Assembly (NCBI GenBank): GCA_964393825.1
Contig: CAYMUY010000005.1
Coordinates: 1-64,000, forward strand
DNA length: 64,000 nucleotides
Reading direction: 5' to 3'
Source of the DNA: PFJX01 sp964393825
Lineage (GTDB): Bacteria > Pseudomonadota > Gammaproteobacteria > Burkholderiales > Thiobacillaceae
Part shown: positions 25,665-37,582 of the stretch, one piece after another
How positions within the stretch are numbered: position 1 is the stretch's first letter
How the letters are laid out: each line of letters starts with the position of its first letter
Program-made: the position numbers and the translations under genes
The notes under the pieces: generated by a model
Told to the model about the DNA's origin: nothing
What the model saw: the letters and a program-made list of their open reading frames with translations, nothing else
Database searches by the model: none

Positions 25665-25765
25665 TGTAGCGCCGGCGTTATGTCTCGCGGAGACGATATC
25701 CTTTAGGGCTCGCCGGCTCGTGCCTCTGATCAGACGAACGAGGCCGGCGAGACGCCGATGCTACA
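25665..25765. repeat. Palindromic intergenic element, copy C
   Basis: This copy of about 101 bases has the same orientation as copy A: TGTAGCGCCGGCGTTATG at the left, TCTCGCGGAGAC inside, CCTTTAGGGC, and a right end ACGCCGATGCTACA with one mismatch in the terminal repeat. It lies between vapB and the glycosyltransferase-like gene; the TAG stop codon of the latter is inside the element's right terminal repeat. Confidence 0.88.
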
Positions 25766-27635
25766 GGAGTGCATTCAACGCCGCGTTCCAGGCCTGCCGA
25801 TCACGGTGCAACCCCTGGATCGCGGCGATCTGGCGGTTGCACCAGTTTTCCCAGTTGCCGGGCGCGTCGATGCGGGCGTAGCAGGGGGAATCGTCGCCGA
25901 AGTTGTGCGCCATGTTGCCGGCGAAGGACTGAAAGTTGGCGACGGCTTCATCCAGATCCGGCGCGCGGTTCCACCAACTTGCCGGGTCGTCGAGCAGCGA
26001 CTTCAACAGCGCGAGACGTTCCAGGATGGTCTGCTGTTTGACGCGGTATTTCTCGCGCATCTCGGCGCGCGTGGCCTCCAGCGTTGCCGCGACCACGGCT
26101 TCGGGAAGCACTTCTGCCGGGTAGCCCAGGGCGGTGAGGCGCTGCATGGAAAACAGCATGACGTCGCCGTGAAATTGCCGCTCGAACTCGCCGCAGAGAT
26201 CGATCTGCTCCCGCTCCGAGACGATGCCGGGGCGGAACTCGGAGGCGCCGGTGGCCTCGACCGTGCGCTTGTGCAGCATGGGCAGATTGGCGGAGACGAA
26301 GCGCGCATCCATCTCGGCCTTGAGTAGCCGCCCCATGGTGGGGCCGGACATGCGTAGCCGCAGCGGCGCGAACGGAATGAACCAGGCCAGCGCCGCCGGC
26401 CGGAACGCGTAGTTGCCGGTGTAGATGGTGCGCGCCGGCTGCACGCTGGCCAGCGCGTCCTGGTATTCGAACCAGGTGATGCGGGTGGGGTGTTCGCCGT
26501 GGAAGAAGCTGTTCAGGCGTTGCGAGAATGCCGCGAAGCAGACCGCGTTGTCGGGCCGCCCCGCCAGGGGGCAGCGATAGCGATAGGCGTCCCCAGCTTG
26601 CTGGAAGCCGAACAGGTCGGCCATGTCGTGATAAGCGGCGTCACCCCCGCCGGTGGCGCCGGGTTGCCGGTAGGCCTGGCCGGGTTCGCCGGCGGCCATT
26701 TCGCGCAGGAAACCGATCACGTCATCCATGAAATTGCCGGCCATCACCGCCGGCGAGACGGGCGGGTCGCCGACCACCTTGCCGGTCAGGATTTGCGCGT
26801 CGGTGCGGGTGAAGATTTCATCGAGGCGGTAGAGAAAGTTGACCGCGCAGACCTCCTTGCCGCCCTGCGCCGTAGCGACTTTCACCTTGAATTCCTGGTC
26901 GGCGTCGATGGTGTAGAACAACACGGCTTCGTCACCCGTGAACATCTCGGCCAGCTTCAGGTAGGCGATGTTGCGCATCATCGCCTGGCCCTTGTGGCCG
27001 TAAGCCTCGCGGCGGTGGACGCCGACGATGGCGGAGAGATCCGGCGAGCCTTTCTCCCCCCTTTGAAAAAGGGGGGCTGGGGGGGATTTCTCCGAGGGTT
27101 GTGCGAGTGCGACCGTTGCTAAATCTGATGAAGCCCCTACCCTTCGGTACCCCCTGCCCCCCTTTGGGAAAGGGGGGTTCTCCAGCCCCTCCATCAGCGC
27201 GAGCTGTTCGTCCAGGCCGAAATAGTGGGTGGTGAGCCCCGACTGGTCGAATTCACGGGCGATCTCACGGTGCTGCTTGATACATGCGGCGTCACTGGAA
27301 TCGTCGGCCAGCAACACGGAAACCTTGCGCCAGCGGCCATCGACCTGGCCGCCATAGCCGTAGTTACGGCACAACTCCAGCAGACTATCGAGGCAATCCC
27401 TCAGGTGCAGCGGGCTGTCCGCCACCGGGATGGCGATGACGAAGTGGTGGCGGTGGTCTTCGCCCTGGGCGGCGATGAGTTGTTCCAGCTCGCGGAATGC
27501 GGCCTGGTAGGGCTTCAGCAGCGCTTCATTCAGACCGCCGTCCCAGAGCGCGCTTTCCAGTTCGGCGATGGCGCCGCGTTGATCCGCTATCCAGGCTTCG
27601 AGGTCAGCGGGCGGACAGATAGGTTGGGAAGGCAT
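25761..27635 (-). CDS. GT-A-fold glycosyltransferase-like protein with an inserted repeat peptide
   Basis: This 624-residue protein has GT2-like features: HHFVIAIPVADSPLHLRDCL, the nucleotide-binding VLLADDSS, and a DxD-type FYTIDADQEFKVKV. Residues about 152-200 are encoded by a palindromic insertion (giving NPPFPKGG and SPPAPLFQRGE) that keeps the frame. The rest has no family I can name. It overlaps the TPP-enzyme gene by 32 bases, so the two are coupled. Whether the enzyme still works with the 44-residue insertion is unknown. The stop codon is supplied by element copy C. Confidence 0.7.
   Translation of the reverse strand: MPSQPICPPADLEAWIADQRGAIAELESALWDGGLNEALLKPYQAAFRELEQLIAAQGEDHRHHFVIAIPVADSPLHLRDCLDSLLELCRNYGYGGQVDGRWRKVSVLLADDSSDAACIKQHREIAREFDQSGLTTHYFGLDEQLALMEGLENPPFPKGGRGYRRVGASSDLATVALAQPSEKSPPAPLFQRGEKGSPDLSAIVGVHRREAYGHKGQAMMRNIAYLKLAEMFTGDEAVLFYTIDADQEFKVKVATAQGGKEVCAVNFLYRLDEIFTRTDAQILTGKVVGDPPVSPAVMAGNFMDDVIGFLREMAAGEPGQAYRQPGATGGGDAAYHDMADLFGFQQAGDAYRYRCPLAGRPDNAVCFAAFSQRLNSFFHGEHPTRITWFEYQDALASVQPARTIYTGNYAFRPAALAWFIPFAPLRLRMSGPTMGRLLKAEMDARFVSANLPMLHKRTVEATGASEFRPGIVSEREQIDLCGEFERQFHGDVMLFSMQRLTALGYPAEVLPEAVVAATLEATRAEMREKYRVKQQTILERLALLKSLLDDPASWWNRAPDLDEAVANFQSFAGNMAHNFGDDSPCYARIDAPGNWENWCNRQIAAIQGLHRDRQAWNAALNALL
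27051..27183. repeat. Intragenic palindromic (MITE-like) insertion
   Basis: About 133 bases are bounded by two related hairpin-forming ends: CCCCCCTTTGAAAAAGGGGGG at the left, and CCCCCCTTTGGGAAAGGGGGG near the right, each with an adjoining C- or G-run in inverted order. This arm type is a common mobile palindrome in many bacterial genomes. Here it lies inside the glycosyltransferase-like gene and adds about 44 codons without breaking the frame. Confidence 0.85.
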
Positions 27636-29286
27636 TCTTGTCCAGCATGATTTCGATGAGGTTGATCGAACCCTCCAGGTCCGCGTGGGCGAACAGGTCG
27701 TCGAGGTCGGCCTCGCATTCGATCTTGCGGTGATTGATGCCGAAGGACTGGGCCAGCAATTGGAAATCCGGATTGACGAAGTCGCAGTCGATGTAACGCT
27801 CGCCGTACAACTGGAACTGGTTCTTGCGGATCAGGCCCATGCTGGCGTTGTTGATGACCACCACGTTGAGCGGAATGGCGTAGTTCACCGCCGTCATGAT
27901 CTCCATGCAGCACATCTGGAAGCCGCCATCGCCGAGGATGGCGAAGGTGGGACTGCCCTGGGCGAAAAACCGGGCGCCGATCGCCGCCGGAATCGCATGG
28001 CCCAGCGAGGAGATGCCGGAATTGGGGAAATAGTGGTTGGCATGGGAGACGTCGAAATAGCTCTGCGCGAACACGATGTTGTCGTCGAAGATCATCGCGT
28101 CTTCCGGGAAGCGCGCCGCCAGCCCGGCGAAGAACGCCTCCATGAGGCGGAATTGCGCGCGTTTCGCTGCTTCCTCTTCGCCCGGCGCCTCGGCGGCGGC
28201 CTGACGATGGCCGAGCAGCTTCTCCAGACGCCGGCCGGCCAGCCCGTGGCTGGCCGGATCCGACTCCAGCAGCGCCAGCAATTCGGTCAGCACCGCGCGG
28301 ATGTCGCCGTGGATCGCCACATCCGCCTTGAACACCTTGTTCAGTTGCGCGGCATCGCGGTCCACCTGCGCGACCTTCTTGCCGGCCAGCAGCTTGCTGT
28401 CCCAGAGATAGCTGGTGCGCTCGTTGAAGCCGGCACCAAGGAAGATCACCAGGTCGGCGTGCTCGACGATGTAGCGATAGGCCTCACCGTTGGAGGTCAC
28501 TCCCAGGCAGCCGAGCGACCATTGCGACCCTTCGCTGACCACGCCCTTGGCCTTGAGGCTGGACGCCACCGGAATGCCCAGCGCCTCCGACAGCCGAGCC
28601 ACCTGGCCTCGGGCGCCGGCCTTGATGGCGCCATAGCCGGCGACGATAACCGGATCGCGCGCCGCCTCGATCAGCCGCCCCAGCTCCGCCACCGGCCCGG
28701 CCTGCGACGGGACCGGCTCGCCGTGATGGGGGATGTGCAACTGGTCGAGCACACCGGCGTCGACGGTTTCCTTCTGCACGTTGTAGGGGATGGACAGCAG
28801 CACCGGCCCGGCATCGCGGGAAAACAGCGCGCGGGTAGCCTGGTTGAGCACCTGGCCGAGGTAGTCGGTGCGCTCGATCAGCTTGTGATAGCGGGTGATG
28901 CCGGCAAACAGGCTGCCCTGATCGATCGCCCCGCCCTCCCCCGAGCTTTCCTGCAGGCCGCCCTTGCCGAAGATATAGGTCGAGGTCTCGCCGGTGATTA
29001 CCAGCACCGGCAACCGTTCCGCGTAGGCGTTGGCGATGCCGGTCAACAGATTGGTGGCGCCCGGCCCGGCGGTGGCGATACACGCCGAAACCCGGTGCGA
29101 CACCCGCGCATACCCCCCCGCCATGAAGGCCGCGCCCTGCTCGTGCTTGACCAGCACGCTACGCACGCTCGAACCATGCAACTGATCGTAGATCGGCAGG
29201 ACATGCGCGCCCGGCATGCCGAAAATGACGTCGATGCCGAGACGTTCCAGATAGCGGACGATCAGTTCACTGACGGTGATTTTCAT
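27604..29286 (-). CDS. TPP-dependent carboligase-like enzyme (acetolactate-synthase family)
   Basis: This 560-residue protein starts at the ATG at 29286. The N-terminal Pyr domain has FGMPGAHVLPIYD and Glu49 in VLVKHEQGAAF, the catalytic Glu of TPP enzymes, followed by ATAGPGATNLLTGIANAYAE. The C-terminal PP domain has the TPP-binding ILGDGGFQMCCMEIMTA running to NN. Overall it resembles IlvB-type and related decarboxylases or carboligases. No small regulatory subunit lies nearby. Coupling to a glycosyltransferase-like gene suggests a role in making an unusual sugar or precursor, not in valine synthesis (inference). Confidence 0.85.
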   Translation of the reverse strand: MKITVSELIVRYLERLGIDVIFGMPGAHVLPIYDQLHGSSVRSVLVKHEQGAAFMAGGYARVSHRVSACIATAGPGATNLLTGIANAYAERLPVLVITGETSTYIFGKGGLQESSGEGGAIDQGSLFAGITRYHKLIERTDYLGQVLNQATRALFSRDAGPVLLSIPYNVQKETVDAGVLDQLHIPHHGEPVPSQAGPVAELGRLIEAARDPVIVAGYGAIKAGARGQVARLSEALGIPVASSLKAKGVVSEGSQWSLGCLGVTSNGEAYRYIVEHADLVIFLGAGFNERTSYLWDSKLLAGKKVAQVDRDAAQLNKVFKADVAIHGDIRAVLTELLALLESDPASHGLAGRRLEKLLGHRQAAAEAPGEEEAAKRAQFRLMEAFFAGLAARFPEDAMIFDDNIVFAQSYFDVSHANHYFPNSGISSLGHAIPAAIGARFFAQGSPTFAILGDGGFQMCCMEIMTAVNYAIPLNVVVINNASMGLIRKNQFQLYGERYIDCDFVNPDFQLLAQSFGINHRKIECEADLDDLFAHADLEGSINLIEIMLDKNAFPTYLSAR

Positions 29287-29444
29287 GTGTATCGACGCTG
29301 GCGTAGGGCCGTCACGCTGCCACGACCCGCCACGCGCCATCGTGGTGCGGGGAAAGGGAGGGGATTTGAGCACAAGACGCCTGTCGCGGGAACCTTGGCA
29401 ACGTAATGGATATGCATCACACCGCGCGCGGGATGCTCCTCCAT

Positions 29445-29472
29445 AAAAAAACGCCGGCATGGACGCCGGCGT
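29445..29472 (-). terminator. Rho-independent terminator after ppsA
   Basis: Read on the minus strand, ACGCCGGC pairs with GCCGGCGT around a 6-base loop, followed by seven T. It lies 20 bases past the ppsA stop codon, so it ends ppsA and keeps its transcript separate from the TPP-enzyme gene. Confidence 0.88.
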
Positions 29473-29492
29473 CTCGGCTCGCAAAGACGTGT

Positions 29493-31859
<2,367 letters not shown>

Positions 31860-31905
31860 CTGCAGGAAACTCCTCTGAACATTTCACAAGCGTCGCCCCA
31901 TCCCC

Positions 31906-32727
31906 ATGACACCTGTCCGACCGGTTTTTTTCGTTTCCGACCACACTGGCATCACCGCCGAAATCATTGGCAAGAGCCTGCTCTCGCAATTCCCCGACGA
32001 AGCGTTCGCGACCAGCAGTTTACCCTTCGTCGACAATATGGAGAAAGCGAATATTGCGGCGCAACAAATCCGGGAGGCCTGGAAAAACACCAGCTTGAAG
32101 CCGTTTGTGTACTCCACGCTGACCGATCCTGGTGCACGTGCAGCATTGGCTGCCTGCGGCGCCCTGGTGATGGATATCTACGGCCATTTCCTGGGCATGA
32201 TGGTGGGTGAGATCGGTTATCCGCCGGAGCCGCTGCGCGGCCGCTTCCACGGCATGGGCGACCAGAGCGATTACTACCTGCGCATCAATGCGGTGAACTT
32301 CGCCCTGGCGGCGGACGATGGCCTGAGCACCGAGAAATACGAGCGCGCGGATGTCATCCTGGTCGGGGTCTCGCGCAGCGGCAAGACGCCGACCTCGCTG
32401 TACATGGCGATGCAGTACGCGCTCAACGTCGCCAACTACCCACTGACCCCGGAGAACTTCGAGCAGCCCGGCCTGCCCGCCTCGCTGCTGCGCTTCCTGC
32501 CAAAGCTGCGCGGCCTCACCCTGGACCCGGAGCGGCTGGCGCAGATCCGCTCCGAGCGGCGGCCGAACAGCCCCTATTCGTCGATCGAGACCTGCCGCAA
32601 GGAGTTGACCCTGGCGGAAACCATGATGCGCGATGCCGGCGTGCCGGTGGTCGACTCCACCGCCCGCTCGGTGGAGGAGATCGCCGCCATCATCAAGCAG
32701 TCGGTGCCGGCGAAGGTGAAGCCGTAA
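31906..32727 (+). CDS. ppsR: PEP synthase regulatory protein (PSRP)
   Basis: This 273-residue bifunctional kinase/phosphorylase controls PpsA by ADP-dependent phosphorylation and Pi-dependent dephosphorylation. It has the family start RPVFFVSDHTGITAEIIGKS and the P-loop VGVSRSGKTPTSLYMAMQ. The C-terminal IRSERRPNSPYSSIETCRKE and VPVVDSTARSVEEIA are also conserved. Divergent pairing with ppsA is the common arrangement in Proteobacteria and allows joint control from the 46-base gap. Confidence 0.96.
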   Translation: MTPVRPVFFVSDHTGITAEIIGKSLLSQFPDEAFATSSLPFVDNMEKANIAAQQIREAWKNTSLKPFVYSTLTDPGARAALAACGALVMDIYGHFLGMMVGEIGYPPEPLRGRFHGMGDQSDYYLRINAVNFALAADDGLSTEKYERADVILVGVSRSGKTPTSLYMAMQYALNVANYPLTPENFEQPGLPASLLRFLPKLRGLTLDPERLAQIRSERRPNSPYSSIETCRKELTLAETMMRDAGVPVVDSTARSVEEIAAIIKQSVPAKVKP

Positions 32728-32730
32728 CGT

Positions 32731-32778
32731 CCCCGGCGCCGCCGGGGGCGTAACGCAGGCGGGACGCCTGCGCTACAG
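32731..32778. terminator. Paired hairpins between convergent ppsR and the methyltransferase gene
   Basis: Two adjacent stem-loops, CCCCGGC/GCCGGGG at 32731-32747 and CGCAGGCG/CGCCTGCG at 32754-32772, follow the ppsR stop and precede the end of the leftward methyltransferase gene. Neither has a long T-run. The end GCGCTACAG resembles the terminus of the palindromic element family, so this may be a degenerate short copy. Confidence 0.4.
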
Positions 32779-32804
32779 ATCACGCCAGGACACGCGGGAT
32801 GCCA

Positions 32805-33572
32805 CTACATCGACGCCTGCTGCCGCACCCGCTCGAACAGGCAGATGGCGGCGGCGGCGGCGACGTTGAGTGATTCCACCCGGTCGCTCATGGGGATGGT
32901 GAAGGGGCTGGCCCGGGCGCGCAGCGCTTCGCTCAGGCCGGCACCCTCGTTGCCGAAGGCGAAGCCGGTGGCGCCGCGCAGATCAAGCTGGAACAACGAA
33001 GCCGATGCCCCGAGCACGGCGGCATGAATGACCCCGGGAAAGGCGCGCGTGATTTCCGGCAGGTCGGCGCGCTCCTGGATTGCCAGGCGAAAATGCGCGC
33101 CCTGGCCGCCACGCAGACACTTGGGCGACCAGGCATCGGCGCAGGCGGTCGACAGATAGGCCCGCTCGACGCCGGCGGCAGCGGCGGTGCGCAGCAGGGC
33201 GCCGAGGTTGCCGGGGTCCTGGATGTCCTCCAGCAGGACCACGAAGCGCGCCGGCGCATCCCGCGGCGCCGGGATGGCGATCTCCGCGAGCACGCCGGTC
33301 GGGGTCGCCACCGGCGACAGGCTGGCGAACAGCGCGTCCGAGAGCTGCAGCGCCGGCACCCGCGGCAGCCGCTGGCGCCAGGTGGCGAGGTGGCCCTCCC
33401 CGGCGCTGGCGGAGAACACCAGGCGGCGCGGCGTGATCCCGGCCGCGAGGGCGGCTTCGAGCAGATGCTCGCCATCGATCAGGGTGGCGCCGGCCTGGCG
33501 CCGCGCACGCCGGTCTTCCGCCAGCGCCCGCAGCGCCTGATAGCCGGGGTTCGCGCGCGAGCTCAGGATCAC
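32805..33572 (-). CDS. TrmH/SpoU-family RNA 2'-O-methyltransferase
   Basis: This 255-residue protein starts with a GTG at 33572, overlapping the upstream stop. The N-terminal substrate-binding domain has ALRALAEDRRARRQAGATLI and DGEHLLEAAL. The SPOUT catalytic domain has motif 1 VLLEDIQDPGNLGALLRTA, motif 2 FAFGNEGAGLSEAL and motif 3 IPMSDRVESLNVAAAAAI. It transfers a methyl group from SAM to a ribose in rRNA or tRNA; the exact site cannot be read from sequence. RlmB or an uncharacterised TrmH paralogue is possible. Confidence 0.93.
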   Translation of the reverse strand: MILSSRANPGYQALRALAEDRRARRQAGATLIDGEHLLEAALAAGITPRRLVFSASAGEGHLATWRQRLPRVPALQLSDALFASLSPVATPTGVLAEIAIPAPRDAPARFVVLLEDIQDPGNLGALLRTAAAAGVERAYLSTACADAWSPKCLRGGQGAHFRLAIQERADLPEITRAFPGVIHAAVLGASASLFQLDLRGATGFAFGNEGAGLSEALRARASPFTIPMSDRVESLNVAAAAAICLFERVRQQASM

Positions 33573-34420
33573 TGACAGCCGCCGATCGATCCCGGCGCGC
33601 AGGTGCGGCCGTCGCTCCAGACCGCGTTGTCCAGGCGGGTACCCGCCAGCACGATGCCGGTCAGCACCGCGTAGCGCAGGTTGGCGCCGGCCAGGTCGGC
33701 GCCGGAGAGATCGGCGCCGGAGAGATCGGCGGCGGTCAGCTTGGCGCCGCGCAGGTCGGCATTGCGCAGGTTGGCGCGCTTGGCGCTGGCGTATTCCATG
33801 ACCGCGCCGGCCAGGCGGGCATCCTCCAGGCGGGTCCGGTCCAGGCGCGCATTGCGCAGCAGGGCGCCGGCCAGGGCCGCGCCGCGCTTGTCGCAGGCGC
33901 TCCAGTTGACGCCCTCGCCGGCGGCGGCCGCGCAGTCCACCTCCTGGTTCAGCGACGCCTTGATCGGCGCCCCGCCCTGGCCCAGCCAGATGCTGACCCC
34001 GATGCCAACCAATGCCAGCAACGCCAGCAAGCCGATCAACAGGGAGGGCCGCTGGGTTCGCGCCGCACTCACCAGTTGCTCGGTGCGTTGCTGGTCCACG
34101 CTGAGCGACTGACGCCGGGCCTCGTCGATGCGCGCGTCATGCGCGACCAGTTCGTTGCCTTCCTCTCCCCGCCAGCGCTCGCGCGCGCGCTGGCGCTCCG
34201 CGTACCAGGCGGTCTGATGTACGGGGGATTCCCGCCGCGCCGCCAGTTCCTCGACATTGAAATGACCACTTTCCCCGAGCGGCAGCCAGTCGCGCCCATC
34301 GAGACTGATCTCCCACTCGCCGGAGACCTCGCCCAGCCGCAACAATTCCTCCACTCGCGGCGGCGGGTAGGGACCGACGGTCTTGCCTTCGTGACGTAAG
34401 TACCAGAGCAACTGCGCCAT
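33569..34420 (-). CDS. GYF-type domain, membrane helix and pentapeptide-repeat protein
   Basis: This 283-residue protein has an N-terminal GYF_2-like domain (LLWYLRHEGKTVGPYPPPRV, then WEISLDGRDWLPLGE), a charged coiled segment, and one transmembrane helix (LLIGLLALLALVGIGVSIWL at about residues 125-145). A C-terminal pentapeptide repeat of A(D/N)L-type units follows (LRNADLRGAKLTAADLSGAD and onward). The layout suggests a membrane-anchored scaffold with a right-handed beta-helix outside. The function is unknown. It overlaps the RNA methyltransferase gene, so both are probably one transcript. Confidence 0.82.
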   Translation of the reverse strand: MAQLLWYLRHEGKTVGPYPPPRVEELLRLGEVSGEWEISLDGRDWLPLGESGHFNVEELAARRESPVHQTAWYAERQRARERWRGEEGNELVAHDARIDEARRQSLSVDQQRTEQLVSAARTQRPSLLIGLLALLALVGIGVSIWLGQGGAPIKASLNQEVDCAAAAGEGVNWSACDKRGAALAGALLRNARLDRTRLEDARLAGAVMEYASAKRANLRNADLRGAKLTAADLSGADLSGADLAGANLRYAVLTGIVLAGTRLDNAVWSDGRTCAPGSIGGCQ

Positions 34421-34567
34421 GGATTCGGGCTCCAGGAGGAATGGGGCGAATTGTCGGCAGGACGGTAAGAAAACGGAAGGCCCATTTTCCGTTTGCGCCC
34501 CGACGGGGCATGGCCCCCAGCCGGAACATCACTGGCCCGGGCACCTGGCTGGACAACCCATATTGAT

Positions 34568-34590
34568 GATGCGCACAATTCATGCGCATC
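34568..34590. promoter_or_regulatory. Inverted-repeat operator candidate for ccdAB
   Basis: GATGCGCA and TGCGCATC form a perfect 8-base inverted repeat around a 7-base AT-rich spacer, 16 bases before the ccdA start. This is the expected place for the autoregulatory site of a CcdAB complex. A GGAG ribosome-binding site follows at 34597-34600. Confidence 0.55.
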
Positions 34591-34606
34591 TGTCGTGGAG
34601 TACAAC

Positions 34607-34837
34607 ATGAATGCCGGATTGAAAAAAGCCGCCAACCTCAGCGTCCGCGGCGACCTCCTGGAAGAAGCCCGCGCCCTCGGCATCAACCTCTCGCAAACCC
34701 TGGAAAAGGCGCTCGTCGTCGAGGTAAAGAAGGCCAAGGAAGCGGTCTGGCTGGAACAGAACCGGACGGCCATCGAGGCTTACAACCGGCATGTGACGGA
34801 ACATGACCTTTGGAGTGATGGACTCAGGACCTTCTGA
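34607..34837 (+). CDS. ccdA: CcdA-type antitoxin
   Basis: This 76-residue protein starts at the ATG at 34607. The N-terminal ribbon-helix-helix region reads AANLSVRGDLLEEARALGIN and LSQTLEKAL. The C-terminal helix WLEQNRTAIEAYNRHVTEHD ends with the CcdA-like WSDGLRTF, which binds CcdB. Its stop overlaps the ccdB start in TGATG. The protein should both neutralise CcdB and repress the promoter. Confidence 0.92.
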   Translation: MNAGLKKAANLSVRGDLLEEARALGINLSQTLEKALVVEVKKAKEAVWLEQNRTAIEAYNRHVTEHDLWSDGLRTF

Positions 34838-35148
34838 TGGCCCAGTTCGACGTCTTTCCCAACCCCAACAAGGCCAGCCGTGACCGGATTCCCTACCTGA
34901 TCTGCCTGCAGCATGATTTGCTGGAGGGTCTGGCGCATGTGGTTGTGGCCCCTTTGCGGCATGGAGAGGACGACATACCCATGCTGGAACTCAACCCCAT
35001 CGTCAACCTGGAAGGCGTGTCCTACATCGTCCAGGTCCAGGATCTCGCCGCCATCCCAAGACGCAAACTGGGCAAAGCGGTTGCCAGTCTGGCCACTGAG
35101 CGCGACGCCCTACTCGCCGCCCTGGATTTTCTCTTCACCGGATTCTGA
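34837..35148 (+). CDS. ccdB: CcdB-type gyrase-poison toxin
   Basis: This 103-residue protein matches CcdB: MAQFDVFPNPNKASRDRIPY, then LLEGLAHVVVAPLR, a central LELNPIVNLEGVSYIVQVQD, and an end in LAALDFLFTGF. The last residues include the Trp/Gly/Phe-type region needed for gyrase contact in F-plasmid CcdB, here FTGF. CcdB toxins trap DNA gyrase. The gene is intact and coupled to ccdA. Confidence 0.92.
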   Translation: MAQFDVFPNPNKASRDRIPYLICLQHDLLEGLAHVVVAPLRHGEDDIPMLELNPIVNLEGVSYIVQVQDLAAIPRRKLGKAVASLATERDALLAALDFLFTGF

Positions 35149-35215
35149 ACTCCGACTTGGCTAACTTGGCCAGAATAACTAGACTGCAAGCCCTGTCCGT
35201 TCCAGGAACACCGCC

Positions 35216-35476
35216 ATGCAAGTCAACATGCTCGAAGCCAAAAACCAGCTCTCCAAGCTGGTGAAAGCCGCCCAGGCGGGCGAGGAAGTCATCATCGCCA
35301 ACCATGGCGTGCCGGCGGTGCGACTGGTGGCGGTGACGCCGACCAAACCACGGCGACAGCCGGGCGCCTGGTCCAATCTGCCGCCACTTGGCGCGGATTG
35401 GGACAGCGAAGAAACAAATCGCGAAATCGCGGAAATGTTCGAAGCGAGCAGGATTTTTCCGGACGAGCCCGCATGA
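35216..35476 (+). CDS. Phd/YefM-family antitoxin
   Basis: This 86-residue protein has the Phd pattern: MQVNMLEAKNQLSKLVKAAQ, then EEVIIANHGVPAVRLVAV. The C-terminal tail with WDSEETNREIAEMFEAS should cover the toxin. It overlaps the PIN gene in ATGA. The 67-base gap before it has room for a promoter, and two ACTTGGC copies 9 bases apart lie just upstream. Confidence 0.9.
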   Translation: MQVNMLEAKNQLSKLVKAAQAGEEVIIANHGVPAVRLVAVTPTKPRRQPGAWSNLPPLGADWDSEETNREIAEMFEASRIFPDEPA

Positions 35477-35853
35477 ATCGTTATCTGCTGGATACCCATT
35501 TCGTGCTTTGGTGGATGCGTAACGACCCCGAACTCGGCAGCGTGGCGCGCGAGATCATCGCCAGTGAGGACATCGCGGTCAGCGTGGTGAACTTGTGGGA
35601 ACTGACCCTGAAGAGTCGCAAGGGCAAGCTCGCGTTGCCGGACGCCCCCCTCGCCGCCAGCCTGGAAGCGCAAGGGTTCAATGTCCTGCCGCTGCGTGGC
35701 GAGCACATCGAAGCCGGACGCGGGGTCAATCTGTTTCATCAAGACCCCTTCGATTACCTGATGGTCGCCGTGGCACAAAGCGAAGGTCGCATCCTGCTGA
35801 CCCGCGACCAAACCCTCCTTGCCGCGCGTCTGCCCCACGTGCAGGCCGCTTGA
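35473..35853 (+). CDS. PIN-domain toxin partner of Phd
   Basis: This 126-residue PIN protein begins MNRYLLDTHFVLWWM (first acidic residue), has VVNLWELTLKSRKGKL (Glu), and later DPFDYLMVAVAQSEG and LLTRDQTL. This is the common Phd-associated PIN subtype (ribonuclease type) and not Doc. It starts inside the antitoxin stop. EttA follows 38 bases later on the same strand, so read-through into ettA is possible. Confidence 0.9.
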   Translation: MNRYLLDTHFVLWWMRNDPELGSVAREIIASEDIAVSVVNLWELTLKSRKGKLALPDAPLAASLEAQGFNVLPLRGEHIEAGRGVNLFHQDPFDYLMVAVAQSEGRILLTRDQTLLAARLPHVQAA

Positions 35854-35891
35854 TCCGTTCACTCCCCTTTCAATCTCAGACAGGAATTCCC

Positions 35892-37556
<1,665 letters not shown>

Positions 37557-37582
37557 GATTGGCGAAAACACAGGAGGTGCGC

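Noticed and set aside
27604..29286. Ordinary acetolactate synthase IlvB
   Set aside because: There is no ilvN-like small subunit or ilvC next to it, and it is coupled to a glycosyltransferase-like gene, so I name only the TPP-enzyme family.
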